64,000 nucleotides of DNA from Fervidicella metallireducens AeB (GTDB lineage Bacteria; Bacillota; Clostridia; Clostridiales; Caloramatoraceae), in NCBI RefSeq assembly GCF_000601455.1, contig NZ_AZQP01000002.1, forward strand, positions 1-64,000. Direction: 5' to 3'. Position numbers and translations under genes: made by a program. Below the pieces are notes generated by a model, which did no database searches, was not told the DNA's origin, and worked only from the letters and a program-made list of their open reading frames with translations. This document shows, piece by piece, positions 45,605-55,087 of the stretch (within the stretch, counting starts at the first letter, position 1; each line of letters opens with the position of its first letter).

Positions 45605-45623
45605 GAGGCTGTTAGACAGCCTC
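45605..45623 (-). terminator. Terminator of the Cys-rich gene
   Basis: On the - strand GAGGCTGTCTAACAGCCTC forms a 7-8 bp stem and is followed by TTTTTTATG, a good terminator for the gene ending at 45634. Confidence 0.85.
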
Positions 45624-45633
45624 CTCAGTTATA

Positions 45634-46332
45634 TTAGCATGGGCAGATTTCTACACAAACTTTAACGCAACCAGTGATTTTATATCTTCTGTCTTTGCAT
45701 TCACAGCAGCTATTTGGAAGTGGAGTTAATTCAAGACTGTCAAGATCAACACAAACATGAACCTTAGCTATATTAAAATGTTTGTAGTTAGGGCATTTTA
45801 TGCAGATAACTTTATCTATAAATGTCTTAGCACAGCAGCTGAAGAATTTGTATTCGTCGCATTTTCTAGTTAATAATGAGTTTTGAATTAATATTGGACC
45901 ACATAATCTAAGCTTTTTAACAGGAACGTCGCAGCATAATTTTCCTAAAGGTGTTTTAATTGGTACGTCCTTTACTATTGTTGGCTCGCATACAACTTTT
46001 ACACAATGTTTTGAAATTGCTGATAAAATCAATGGTTTACATTTTGGACAATGTTTTCTGTCGCACTTGTCAAAGTCTTCGTATTCCTCATAACAGTCGT
46101 GTTTTTCGAATTTTTTGTAGTACTTCTTACATACTGAAACAATGTCGTATTCTTCTGGGACAGTTATGCAGCAGCAGAATGGTACAAGCTCTGTTTTGCA
46201 AATTATATCGTCACATTCAGGTTGTGGACAACATTGTTCAGTATGATGACAACTTTCATCTCTAAAATCATCATGACAATCTTCGAAATCACTGTCAAAT
46301 TCAAAATTGTTGTCGAATTTTTCAAAATCCAT
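45634..46332 (-). CDS. Cysteine-rich protein, probable spore coat/exosporium protein
   Basis: A 232-aa protein with 32 cysteines (about one in seven residues), often as CC or CCC ('PFCCCITVP', 'KLCCDVPVK', 'SCCAKTF', 'NSCCECK'). The start is acidic ('FEFDSDFEDCHDDFRDE') and the middle is charged. No signal peptide or membrane helix is visible. Tail-to-tail placement with cotJABC and this composition suggest a disulfide-cross-linked coat or exosporium layer protein, an inference. Some pieces, such as 'IKTPLGKLCCDVPVKKLRLC', recur loosely. ATG 46332 follows an AAAAGGAGTG site. The 260-bp upstream stretch to 46603 is AT-rich. Confidence 0.7.
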   Translation of the reverse strand: MDFEKFDNNFEFDSDFEDCHDDFRDESCHHTEQCCPQPECDDIICKTELVPFCCCITVPEEYDIVSVCKKYYKKFEKHDCYEEYEDFDKCDRKHCPKCKPLILSAISKHCVKVVCEPTIVKDVPIKTPLGKLCCDVPVKKLRLCGPILIQNSLLTRKCDEYKFFSCCAKTFIDKVICIKCPNYKHFNIAKVHVCVDLDSLELTPLPNSCCECKDRRYKITGCVKVCVEICPC

Positions 46333-46602
46333 ACGTTTCACTCCTTTTTACCTATTCTCAATTTCATATTATGTAGAATAATGGTATAATGTTACTAAAT
46401 TTGTATATTATATAAAAATTATGTAGTTAATTTCTTTGTTAATATAAATAACGTAATAGTTCTTTGCAAATGATATATTTCAACAATCTGGGTTAATAAA
46501 GTTATTTTCACCTTATTTTATGTAAGAGAATAGAAAAATGTTATTAAATCTGTCAGAAAATGTAGTAAAATATACATATAATCATCCATTGGGAGGGATA
46601 AA

Positions 46603-47999
46603 ATGGATTTTCAAAGGGAATTACTTGAAATTCTATTAAGATATGTTGAGGAAGGTATTCATGTAATCGATAAAGAAGGTAAAACATTAATATATAATAA
46701 AGCAATGGAAACATTAGAAGGTCTTGAAGGAACAGAAGTAATAAATAGAAATATATTGGATGTCTTTCCAAGTTTAAATGAAAACACCAGTACATTATAC
46801 AAGGTAATAGAAACAAAGGAACCTATAATTGAGAGATTTCAAACCTATGTCAACAAAAAGGGTCATAGTATAACCACTGTTAATACAACGGTTCCAATCA
46901 TTAAAAACAATGATGTTATGGGGGCTGTTGAAATATCTAAGAATTTTACAAAGGTAAAGGAACTGTATGACAGGATAATCAATTTAACTGAAAAGACAAC
47001 TGAAGTTAAAAATGAATCTGATTTCAATTTTGAAGGTATAATAGGCTGTAGTCCCAGCTTCATAAAAGCTTTGGATACGGCAAAAAAAGCAGCAGCAACA
47101 TCTTCAACGGTTTTGATATATGGTGAAACGGGAACAGGTAAGGAAGTTTTTGCAAAATCAATACACAATGAAAGCAAGAGAAAGGATAGGCCTTTTGTTG
47201 CAATAAACTGTGCAGCACTGCCTGATGGACTTTTAGAAGGGATTTTATTTGGTACAGTAAAGGGAGGTTTTACAGGAGCAGTAAATAGGCCAGGACTCTT
47301 TGAACAGGCAAATGGAGGTACCATACTTCTTGATGAACTTAACTCCATGAGTCTTAATTTACAGGCAAAACTTCTAAGGGTATTACAGGAGGGGTATATA
47401 AGAAGAATAGGTGATGTAAAGGATATACCAGTTGATGTCAGAATCATTGCTACTACAAATGAAGAGCCTTATCGTTGTGTTGCAGAAAATAAAATAAGAA
47501 AAGATCTTTATTATAGATTAAGTGTTATAAATCTTAAAATACCTGCCTTTACGAGAGAAAAGAGGACATACCGCTTTTTGTAAAAAACTTTATCAATCAT
47601 TATAACATAGTTTTAAATAAGGATGTATGGGATATCTCAACAGAGGTATATGATGCCTTTATGACATATGATTGGCCAGGAAATGTAAGGGAACTTAAAA
47701 ACTATATTGAAGGTGCAATGAACTTAGTAAGTGGCCATATAATAAATAAAGAGCACTTTACTCCCCAGGTTCAGGAGATATTATTTAAATTGACTGAACA
47801 AGAATGTATGCCAATTGGAGTTAATGCAGATTATAATTTTTGTATTCCACTTGATGAATATATGGAAAATATTGAAAAAAATATTATTCTTCAGGCATTA
47901 TCAAAAAGTAAAAATAATATTTCAGAGGCTTCAAGATTGTTAAATATAAAAAGACAGACCTTACAACATAAAATGAAAAAATATAACATAAATTTTTAA
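46603..47999 (+). CDS. RocR-like sigma-54 activator, frameshifted
   Basis: A sigma-54 activator of about 465 residues. Parts are an N-terminal PAS sensor (about 10-110, 'GIHVIDKEGKTLIYNKAMET'), the AAA+ domain with Walker A 'YGETGTGKE', the sigma-54 loop 'GGFTGA' (GAFTGA in most), Walker B 'GGTILLDELNSM', and a Fis-type HTH 'ISEASRLLNIKRQTLQHKMKKY'. The frame breaks at 47564-47583: 'REKRTYRFL' then stop. One missing G in AAGAGGACATA would give 'REKRDIPLFVKNFINHYN', which continues to 'YDWPGNVRELKNYIEGAM'. It precedes a -24/-12 promoter and the ornithine operon and is the clear candidate regulator. Confidence 0.88.
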
Positions 48000-48013
48000 A
48001 CAAAATTAGGCAG

Positions 48014-48048
48014 CCAGATGCAAAAAAAATTGCATCTGGTATTTTATT
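48014..48048 (+). terminator. Terminator after sigma-54 activator
   Basis: CCAGATGC (48014-48021) pairs with GCATCTGG (48032-48039), closing an A-rich loop, and is followed by TATTTTATTTT. The stretch 48050-48210 is AT-rich and probably holds activator binding sites, which I cannot pinpoint. Confidence 0.8.
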
Positions 48049-48218
48049 TTAAATTTTACCAATTTTATAAGGATTAATAAAAAATTAACAATAGCAAAAA
48101 AATTTGCAGTGATATTCTAATATAAACAGATATGATACTAAAAATAATAAATATTCACAATATTCAGTATAAAACCCATTAAATTTTAAGAAAAGATAGG
48201 ACAACTCCATTAAAATTC

Positions 48219-48234
48219 TGGCATGGAAATTGCA
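48219..48234 (+). promoter_or_regulatory. Sigma-54 (-24/-12) promoter of ornithine operon
   Basis: TGGCATGGAAATTGCA has the GG of the -24 element at 48220-48221 and the GC of the -12 element at 48232-48233, exactly the N10 spacing required. It matches TGGCAYR-N4-TTGCW very well. Transcription should begin near 48245, about 40 bp before ord. Confidence 0.9.
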
Positions 48235-48284
48235 GTTATAATTGCAGGAATATTATTTATTTTTAAAAAACGGAGGAGATAGTT

Positions 48285-49334
48285 ATGAGAGAAAATGTAA
48301 AGGTAGCGATTTGGGGATTTGGTGCCATGGGTAGTGGAATGGCAAGGATGCTTCTTAATAAAAAAGGAGTAGATATTGTCGGTGTTTGTGATAGACATGA
48401 ATTAAGGGTTGGAAAGAGCATGTATGATGTTCTTGGTGTTGAAAGAGGAAACAGACCAGAGGTTATAATAAAGGCTGATATCGATGAAGTATTAACTGAA
48501 AAATGCTGTGATGTATGTCTTTGTGCAACAGATTCATTTACTAAAAATGCTTTTCCAAGATTAAAACATGTTTTAGAAAAGAAGATAAATGTAATTTCAA
48601 CTGCTGAAGAAATGGCTTATCCACAGGCACAAAATCCAGAATTAGCAGCTGAACTTGACAGAATAGCAAAGGAAAACGGTGTAACAATTCTTGGAACAGG
48701 AATAAATCCAGGACTTATGATGGACCTTTTAGTTGTATGTTTAACAGGATGTATGATAGATGTTGAGCATATTGAAGCAAAGAGAGTTAACAGTTTATCA
48801 CCTTTTGGTCCAGCAGTTATGGTTGAACAAGGCGTTGGTGTTACTGTTGAGGAATTTGAAAAGGGAGTTAAAGACGGAACTATTGCAGGACATGTAGGTT
48901 TTGCTGAATCAGTAAGAATGATTGCTGATGCAATTGGCTGGAAGGTTGAAAAATTTGAGCAGCAAATGAAGCCTATAGTTACAAATGTTGATAGAAAATC
49001 ACCTTATGGATTTGCTAAGGCAGGAAATGTTGCTGGAGTAAACATGACAGGTCAGGGATGGGTAGATGGAGAAGTTAAGATAGACATGATTCATCCACAG
49101 CAAATTGAACCTGAAATGGAAGGAACAGAAACAGGAGATTATATAACAATTAAAGGTACACCTGCTATTCATATGGCAAACAAACCAGAGGTTGAAGGTG
49201 GACTTGGAACAATAGCTATGTGTGTAAATATGATACCTCATGTAATAAATGCGAAGCCAGGTTTAAAGACTATGATAGATTTACCAGTTCCAAGGGCTAT
49301 CATGGGGGATATGAGAGATTTCATTGAAGAATAA
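48285..49334 (+). CDS. ord: 2,4-diaminopentanoate dehydrogenase
   Basis: Ord oxidises 2,4-diaminopentanoate to 2-amino-4-oxopentanoate with NAD(P). The 349-aa protein starts with the Rossmann motif 'VAIWGFGAMGSGMARML' and has 'GTGINPGLMMDLLVV' in the middle, as in DapB-like dehydrogenases of this pathway. It is the first gene after the sigma-54 promoter. An AACGGAGGAG site precedes ATG 48285. Confidence 0.93.
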   Translation: MRENVKVAIWGFGAMGSGMARMLLNKKGVDIVGVCDRHELRVGKSMYDVLGVERGNRPEVIIKADIDEVLTEKCCDVCLCATDSFTKNAFPRLKHVLEKKINVISTAEEMAYPQAQNPELAAELDRIAKENGVTILGTGINPGLMMDLLVVCLTGCMIDVEHIEAKRVNSLSPFGPAVMVEQGVGVTVEEFEKGVKDGTIAGHVGFAESVRMIADAIGWKVEKFEQQMKPIVTNVDRKSPYGFAKAGNVAGVNMTGQGWVDGEVKIDMIHPQQIEPEMEGTETGDYITIKGTPAIHMANKPEVEGGLGTIAMCVNMIPHVINAKPGLKTMIDLPVPRAIMGDMRDFIEE

Positions 49335-49365
49335 AAATAATCTATGGAAAATGGGAGTGAAATAT

Positions 49366-49671
49366 ATGGCTAGAAAAGGAGAATGGGTACAGGTACATCA
49401 AATTGTACTTAAGCCTGAAGAAAGACCAGCTCATCTTCCTGAGGATACAAAAAAAGTTCCTTTAGAACTTTGGGTTAAGGGATTTTTAAATCACGATGCA
49501 GAAATCGGTGATGAGGTTGAAATTACAACCTTAACTGGAAGAACGATAAAGGGAGAACTTGTTGAGATTAATCCTAAATATGAATACGGATTTGGTGAAT
49601 TTGTTCCAGAGCTATTGCAGGTTGGTATTCAGTTAAGGAGCATCTTAAAGGATGGTGAGTGTCATGAGTAG
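49366..49671 (+). CDS. ortA: 2-amino-4-oxopentanoate thiolase, small subunit
   Basis: OrtA, about 101 aa, forms with OrtB the thiolase that splits 2-amino-4-ketopentanoate with CoA to acetyl-CoA and D-alanine. It begins 'MARKGEWVQVHQIVLKPEER' and has the conserved 'LPEDTKKVPLELWVKGFL' and 'LTGRTIKGELVEINPKYEYG'. The start at 49366 follows a GGGAGTG site; a longer in-frame opening from 49324 overlaps ord. It overlaps ortB. Confidence 0.92.
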   Translation: MARKGEWVQVHQIVLKPEERPAHLPEDTKKVPLELWVKGFLNHDAEIGDEVEITTLTGRTIKGELVEINPKYEYGFGEFVPELLQVGIQLRSILKDGECHE

Positions 49672-51085
49672 GGATATGAGCTATGCTGGTGTAATTTCCA
49701 GGAAAAATGAAATTATGAAAAAGACAGTGGGAATGGATTATGGCATCTTTGAAAGTGGCTCCATTGCCTTTGATTATGAAAGAATGATGAGGGAAACTGG
49801 TTACAGTCTCTCAGAAATCCAGGAGATTCAAAGATCGGTTGGTGTTGGAAATACACCATTGATAGAGCTTAAGAATTTAACTGCACTTGTTAGAAAGATA
49901 TCTCCAAAGGGAAAAGGAGCAAGGATTTTCATTAAAGATGAATCATGTAATCCATCAGGCAGTTTTAAGGACAGAAGGGCAGCTGTTTCAGTATATCATG
50001 CTGAAAAGCTTGGTTATAAAGGAGTTGCTGCTGCCACAAGCGGAAATTACGGGGCGGCAGTAGCTTCACAGGCTGCAATGCGAAATTTAAAGTGTATTAT
50101 TCTTCAGGAATGTTATGATTCAAGAAAGGTTGGACAACCTGAAATATTAGAAAAACAGAGAAAATGTGAGTGTTATGGAGCAGAGGTTGTTCAATTATCT
50201 GTGGGACCTGAATTGTTTTACACTTTTTTAAAGACATTAGAAGAAACAGGCTATTTCAATGCATCCTTATATTCAACCTTTGGTATTGCAGGTGTTGAAA
50301 CATTAGGATATGAAGTTGCAATTCAATGCAGAGAAATGATTGGTAAGGATCCTGATGTTGTCTTGATTACCCATGCTGGTGGTGGAAATGTAACTGGAAC
50401 TGCAAGGGGACTTATTAAGGCAGGAGCAATTAACACTAAAGTAGTTGGAGCAAGTGTTGATTTATCGGGACTTCATATGGCTTCTGATTATGACTTTAAC
50501 AGAAAATCCTTTACAACAGGTCATACTGGTTTTGGTATTCCCTTTGCAACATGGCCAGACAGATCAGACGTTCCAAGGAATGCAGCAAGACCACTTAGAT
50601 ATTTAGATAAATATGTAACAATTAAGCAAGGAGAAGTATTCTATATAACTGAGGCTTTAGCTCAGCTTGAAGGCTTAGAAAGGGGACCTGCAGGCAACAC
50701 ATCTTTAACAGCAGCATTTGCTCTGGCAATGGAAATGGATGAAGATGAAGTAATTGTTGTTCAGGAAACTGAATACACAGGAGCAGGAAAGCATCCACTT
50801 CCTCAGTTAAGTTTTGCAAAACAAAATGGGGTTGAAGTAAAATTTGGAAATCCCGATGAAGAAATTGCAGGCAAAAACATAATTTTACCACAACACCCAT
50901 CAATGATTAAGGCTAGAGAAATGGATTTAAATAAGATGAGAAAATCTTATGTTAAAAACTGCATTGAAAACACGAAGGTTCAGAGTGTTTCAATGAAGGA
51001 TGTGGAGTTCTTATCAGAGGATACAAAGAGTTCAGTGGAAAATATAAAAGAAATATTAACTGATATGGGCATAAGTATTGTTTAG
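49664..51085 (+). CDS. ortB: 2-amino-4-oxopentanoate thiolase, PLP subunit
   Basis: The 473-aa PLP subunit, of threonine-synthase-like fold. The PLP lysine is in 'NPSGSFKDRRAAVS' (about residue 105), followed by 'AATSGNYGAAVASQAAM', and 'THAGGGNVTGTARG' forms the phosphate-binding loop. The likely start is ATG 49664 inside the end of ortA (alternatives 49652, 49676), so translation is coupled. It works with OrtA. Confidence 0.93.
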   Translation: MSRDMSYAGVISRKNEIMKKTVGMDYGIFESGSIAFDYERMMRETGYSLSEIQEIQRSVGVGNTPLIELKNLTALVRKISPKGKGARIFIKDESCNPSGSFKDRRAAVSVYHAEKLGYKGVAAATSGNYGAAVASQAAMRNLKCIILQECYDSRKVGQPEILEKQRKCECYGAEVVQLSVGPELFYTFLKTLEETGYFNASLYSTFGIAGVETLGYEVAIQCREMIGKDPDVVLITHAGGGNVTGTARGLIKAGAINTKVVGASVDLSGLHMASDYDFNRKSFTTGHTGFGIPFATWPDRSDVPRNAARPLRYLDKYVTIKQGEVFYITEALAQLEGLERGPAGNTSLTAAFALAMEMDEDEVIVVQETEYTGAGKHPLPQLSFAKQNGVEVKFGNPDEEIAGKNIILPQHPSMIKAREMDLNKMRKSYVKNCIENTKVQSVSMKDVEFLSEDTKSSVENIKEILTDMGISIV

Positions 51086-51120
51086 GAAAAATAAAAATCC
51101 AGTAAATAGGAGGTATAATA

Positions 51121-51492
51121 ATGGCTATTAAAAGAGCAGATGATTTTGAAATCAGAAGAGAGCATATAAAGAATTTAACAGATGAGGAATTAGAAGCAAA
51201 GTTCTGGAGCCTTGCTGAAGAGATTGTAAATCCATTGCTAGAACTTGCTAGAACCCATACAACTCCTTCAGTTGAGAGATCAGTATTACTTAGAATGGGA
51301 TTTTCAAGTATTGAAGCTAAAGGAATTGTTGAAAACACAATTGACAAAGGACTTATGGGAAAGGGATGTGGAAATATCGTTTACAGGGTAGCAAAGCATC
51401 TGAATAGAAATTATGTTGAGGTAGGCAGAGAGATGGCAGAGGGTGCACATTTTGATATTGCCTTAGATATTTTCAACGGAGGTGCAAGATAA
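51121..51492 (+). CDS. oraS: D-ornithine 4,5-aminomutase, small subunit
   Basis: A 123-aa subunit with 'RADDFEIRREHIKNLTDEEL', 'LARTHTTPSVERSVLLRMGF' and 'GRGAG'-like 'DKGLMGKGCGNIVYRVAKH'. OraS partners OraE in moving the terminal amino group of D-ornithine to C4. Its stop overlaps the oraE ATG by one base, so both are made together. An AGGAGG site precedes it. Confidence 0.94.
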   Translation: MAIKRADDFEIRREHIKNLTDEELEAKFWSLAEEIVNPLLELARTHTTPSVERSVLLRMGFSSIEAKGIVENTIDKGLMGKGCGNIVYRVAKHLNRNYVEVGREMAEGAHFDIALDIFNGGAR

Positions 51493-53696
51493 TGGAACTT
51501 AGAAGAGATCAGAAAATAGATGTTGAAGAGATTTTAAAAGACCTTGAAAATTATAGGCCTAGAAGAAGGGGATGGCATTGGAGAGAACCAGTTGAAAATT
51601 TAGAAATGGGGCCATTTACTTATCTTGAAATGAGTAAACCTCTAAAAAACAGCTATGGATTACCTTCATCAAAATATTTTAAAGACATTGATCCACAGCC
51701 AAGACCGGTTATAACAACAGAAATAGCTTCAGGAAGATTTGAAGATGATATAAGAAGAATGAGAATGGCTGCATGGCATGGTGCAGACCATATAATGGTT
51801 ATAAGAACAGCAGGACAGAGCCATTTTGACGGTCTAATTGAGGGTACTCCACAGGGTATAGGTGGAATTCCAGTTACAAGAAAGCAAGTAAGGGCTCAAA
51901 GAAAAGCACTGGATATGATTGAGGATGAGGTAGGACGTCCAATCAACTACCACTCATATGTTTCTGGTGAAGCTGGTCCTGATATTGCAGTTATGTTTGC
52001 TGAGGAAGGTGTAAATGGTGCACATCAGGATCCACAATATAACGTTCTTTATAGAAATATTAATATGGTAAGATCCTTTGTTGATGCAGCTGAAGCTAAA
52101 AAAGTAATGTCATGGGCAGATATGGCACAGATTGACGGAGCACATAATGCAAATGCAACTGCAAGGGAAGCATGGAAAGTTATGCCTGAGCTCATGGTAC
52201 AACATGCAATTAATGCAATATATTCAAGAAAGGTTGGAATGAATCCAAAGAATATATGTCTCTCAACTGTTCCACCTACAGCACCTCCAGCACCATGTTT
52301 AAGACTTGACTTACCTTATGCAGTGGCTCTTCGTGAACTCTTTAAGGAATATAGAATGAGAGCCCAGATGAATACAAAGTATATGGAAAGCTGTACAAGG
52401 GAAGCAACTGTAACCCATGTACTTGATTTGTTGATTTCTGAATTAACAAGTGCTGATATACAATCAACTATAACTCCAGATGAAGGACGAAATGTGCCAT
52501 GGCATTATAACAACATCCATGCTATAAATACTGCAAAACAGACTTTTGCTGGACTTGATGGACTAAAGGAAATGGTTGAATTAAAGGAAACTGGCTATCT
52601 GAGAGAAAAAGCAAGGGAGCTTAAGGAAAGAGCAGTTTTATTCATGGAAGAAATTCTTGAAGTTGGAGGCTATTTTAAGGCTGTTGAAGAAGGCTTCTTT
52701 GTTGACTCAGGATATTATCCAGAAAGAAATGGTGATGGTATAGCAAGAAAAATCGATGGAGGTCTTGGAGCAGGAACTGTTTATCCAAGGGATGAGGATT
52801 ACATGGCACCAGTAACTGCCCACTTTGGATATAACAATCTTCCAGAGGGAATTAAAAATCCATCTGATTTAATTGAAGGATGTACCTTTGAGAAACCAGA
52901 AAAGATAGTTTATATAGACGAATTAGATGAAGAGGATAATGTTTATAAGAGACTTGATGAAAGCAGAAAATACTTTAAAAAGGAACATCTAAAACCAGAG
53001 GTTGAATGGGCTGGTGATGGCTACGTTCTTCAAACTATGTTCTTACCAATCGATGTCAGGGCAGCTGAAGTTGCAGCAGTTGAAATAGGTAAAAAGATGG
53101 GACTTGAGGATGTAGAAGTTGTTCACAAACAAGTTCTTCAGGAAGCTGAAGGTACTCTAATAGAAATTAAGGGTAAAGTTCAGTTTGAAATCGATGTTAC
53201 AAAGCTGAATATACCACCAGTTCAACATGTAATGTCAGATGATGAAATCAGAGCAGAAATTGAAAGAAGACCAATGAAGATTGTTGCAGGTACAGTTGGA
53301 CAAGATGAACACTCAGTTGGTCTTAGAGAAGTTATTGATATTAAACATGGTGGTATTGAAAAATATGGAATAGAGGTTATTTATTTAGGAACATCAGTGC
53401 CATGCGAAAAGATAGTTGATGCAGCAATTGAAGCCAATGCTGATGCGATATTGGCAAGTACAATTATAAGCCATGATAATATTCACTATAAAAATATGAA
53501 GAGAATCCATGAGCTTTGTATTGAAAAGGGAATAAGAGACAGGATTATGATAGCTGCAGGTGGAACCCAGGTTATAAATGAACTTGCAATTGAAGCTGGT
53601 GTAGATCAAGGTTTTGGAAGAGGTACTAAGGGAGTTCACGTTGCAACATTCTTTGTAGAAAAGAGAAGAGAATTAGAAGCAAAAGGCTTAATTTAA
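51492..53696 (+). CDS. oraE: D-ornithine 4,5-aminomutase, catalytic subunit
   Basis: A 734-aa adenosylcobalamin- and PLP-dependent mutase subunit. The N-terminal TIM-barrel part has 'GADHIMVIRTAGQSHFDG' and 'NYHSYVSGEAGPDIAVMF', and the C-terminal Rossmann cobalamin domain has the DxHxxG motif in 'GQDEHSVGLREV' (about 602-613), 'EVIYLGTSVP' and 'RIMIAAGGTQVINELAIEAG'-type end. Its product is 2,4-diaminopentanoate. Confidence 0.96.
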   Translation: MELRRDQKIDVEEILKDLENYRPRRRGWHWREPVENLEMGPFTYLEMSKPLKNSYGLPSSKYFKDIDPQPRPVITTEIASGRFEDDIRRMRMAAWHGADHIMVIRTAGQSHFDGLIEGTPQGIGGIPVTRKQVRAQRKALDMIEDEVGRPINYHSYVSGEAGPDIAVMFAEEGVNGAHQDPQYNVLYRNINMVRSFVDAAEAKKVMSWADMAQIDGAHNANATAREAWKVMPELMVQHAINAIYSRKVGMNPKNICLSTVPPTAPPAPCLRLDLPYAVALRELFKEYRMRAQMNTKYMESCTREATVTHVLDLLISELTSADIQSTITPDEGRNVPWHYNNIHAINTAKQTFAGLDGLKEMVELKETGYLREKARELKERAVLFMEEILEVGGYFKAVEEGFFVDSGYYPERNGDGIARKIDGGLGAGTVYPRDEDYMAPVTAHFGYNNLPEGIKNPSDLIEGCTFEKPEKIVYIDELDEEDNVYKRLDESRKYFKKEHLKPEVEWAGDGYVLQTMFLPIDVRAAEVAAVEIGKKMGLEDVEVVHKQVLQEAEGTLIEIKGKVQFEIDVTKLNIPPVQHVMSDDEIRAEIERRPMKIVAGTVGQDEHSVGLREVIDIKHGGIEKYGIEVIYLGTSVPCEKIVDAAIEANADAILASTIISHDNIHYKNMKRIHELCIEKGIRDRIMIAAGGTQVINELAIEAGVDQGFGRGTKGVHVATFFVEKRRELEAKGLI

Positions 53697-53709
53697 AGAA
53701 GGTTTTAAT

Positions 53710-55065
53710 ATGAAGATAGATGTTTTAGTAGCTGAAATAGGAAGTACAACAACGGTAGTGAATGCCTTTAATGGCATTCACACCGATTCTCCCAAATTTA
53801 TAGGACAGGGACAGGCACCAACTACGGTACTTGAGGGTGACGTTACAGTTGGGCTTAAGGGGGCTATAGAAAGCTTAAGACAGGCTCTTGGAGAAGAGTC
53901 AATTGAATATGGAGAACTTCTGGCAACAAGCAGTGCTGCAGGGGGGCTTAAAATGACTGTCCATGGTCTTGTTTATGACATGACAGCAAAGGCAGCAAAG
54001 GAGGCAGCACTTGGTGCAGGGGCAATTATCCATATGGTAACTGCAGGTAAGCTAAGAAGAACTGATCTTAAAAAAATTGAGGATATTAAGCCAAATATAA
54101 TTTTAATTGCAGGCGGCCTTGATTATGGTGAGAGGGATACTGCAATTGAAAATGCAGAAAAAATAGCTGAATTAGGTCTTAACATTCCAATAATTTATGC
54201 TGGTAATTGTGAAAACCAGGATGAAATGAGGGAAATTTTTAAAAGCTACAGCAGCAGGCTTTATGTTGTTGAGAACGTTTATCCTAAGGTGGATATGCTG
54301 AACGTTGAACCAACAAGAAGGGTTATTCAGGAAGTATTTGAGGAACATATAATTCATGCTCCAGGAATGACAAAGGTAAGGGATATGGTTACAGGGCCTA
54401 TAATTCCAACACCGGGAGCAGTAATGGAGGCAGCAAAGCTTCTAAAGGAAGAAATAGGGGATTTAATTGTTATTGATGTCGGCGGGGCAACAACAGATGT
54501 TCATTCTGTAACTGAAGGTTCAGAGGAGATAAACAGAATCCTTTTAGCTCCAGAGCCAGAGGCAAAGAGAACGGTTGAAGGTGACCTTGGGGTATTTGTA
54601 AACATGAGAAATGTTGTTGAGAGAATTGGTGTTGAGAAATTAAGTAAGGAACTTGGGTTTGATGTAGTCCCATATATAGAAAACCATAAACCTATACCTA
54701 AAACTGAAGAGGAAATTAAATTTGTTGAAAGACTTACTCTAGAGGCTGTACTGACAGCTGTTGAAAGGCATGCAGGCAGAGTCAGAAGACTTTATGGTGA
54801 ATCAGGAAAAAAATCTGTTGCAGAGGGAAAGGATTTAACACAAGTTAAGTTTATCATTGGAACAGGTGGTGCTTTAACAAGACTTCCAAAGAGGGTAGAA
54901 ATAATGCAGCAAATAACAAGATACGGTAAAGGAGTAGAGCTTCTTCCAAAGGAGGGAGTTAAAATACTTGTTGACAATAATTATATCATGGCATCCTTGG
55001 GGGTACTATCAAAGGAATATAAAGAAGCATCCTTAAAGCTTATGAAAGAAAGTCTGGGTATTTAA
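53710..55065 (+). CDS. MutL/GlmL-like ATPase of ornithine locus
   Basis: A 451-aa ASKHA-fold protein related to GlmL/MutL of glutamate mutase. It has 'DVLVAEIGSTTTVVNAF', 'TSSAAGGLKMTVHGL', 'ILIAGGLDYGERDTAIEN' and 'LIVIDVGGATTDVHSV'. It is 13 bp after oraE. Such proteins are thought to maintain or reactivate cobalamin mutases, which fits OraE (inference). Confidence 0.92.
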   Translation: MKIDVLVAEIGSTTTVVNAFNGIHTDSPKFIGQGQAPTTVLEGDVTVGLKGAIESLRQALGEESIEYGELLATSSAAGGLKMTVHGLVYDMTAKAAKEAALGAGAIIHMVTAGKLRRTDLKKIEDIKPNIILIAGGLDYGERDTAIENAEKIAELGLNIPIIYAGNCENQDEMREIFKSYSSRLYVVENVYPKVDMLNVEPTRRVIQEVFEEHIIHAPGMTKVRDMVTGPIIPTPGAVMEAAKLLKEEIGDLIVIDVGGATTDVHSVTEGSEEINRILLAPEPEAKRTVEGDLGVFVNMRNVVERIGVEKLSKELGFDVVPYIENHKPIPKTEEEIKFVERLTLEAVLTAVERHAGRVRRLYGESGKKSVAEGKDLTQVKFIIGTGGALTRLPKRVEIMQQITRYGKGVELLPKEGVKILVDNNYIMASLGVLSKEYKEASLKLMKESLGI

Positions 55066-55087
55066 CTGAAATATAGGGGGGAATTTT

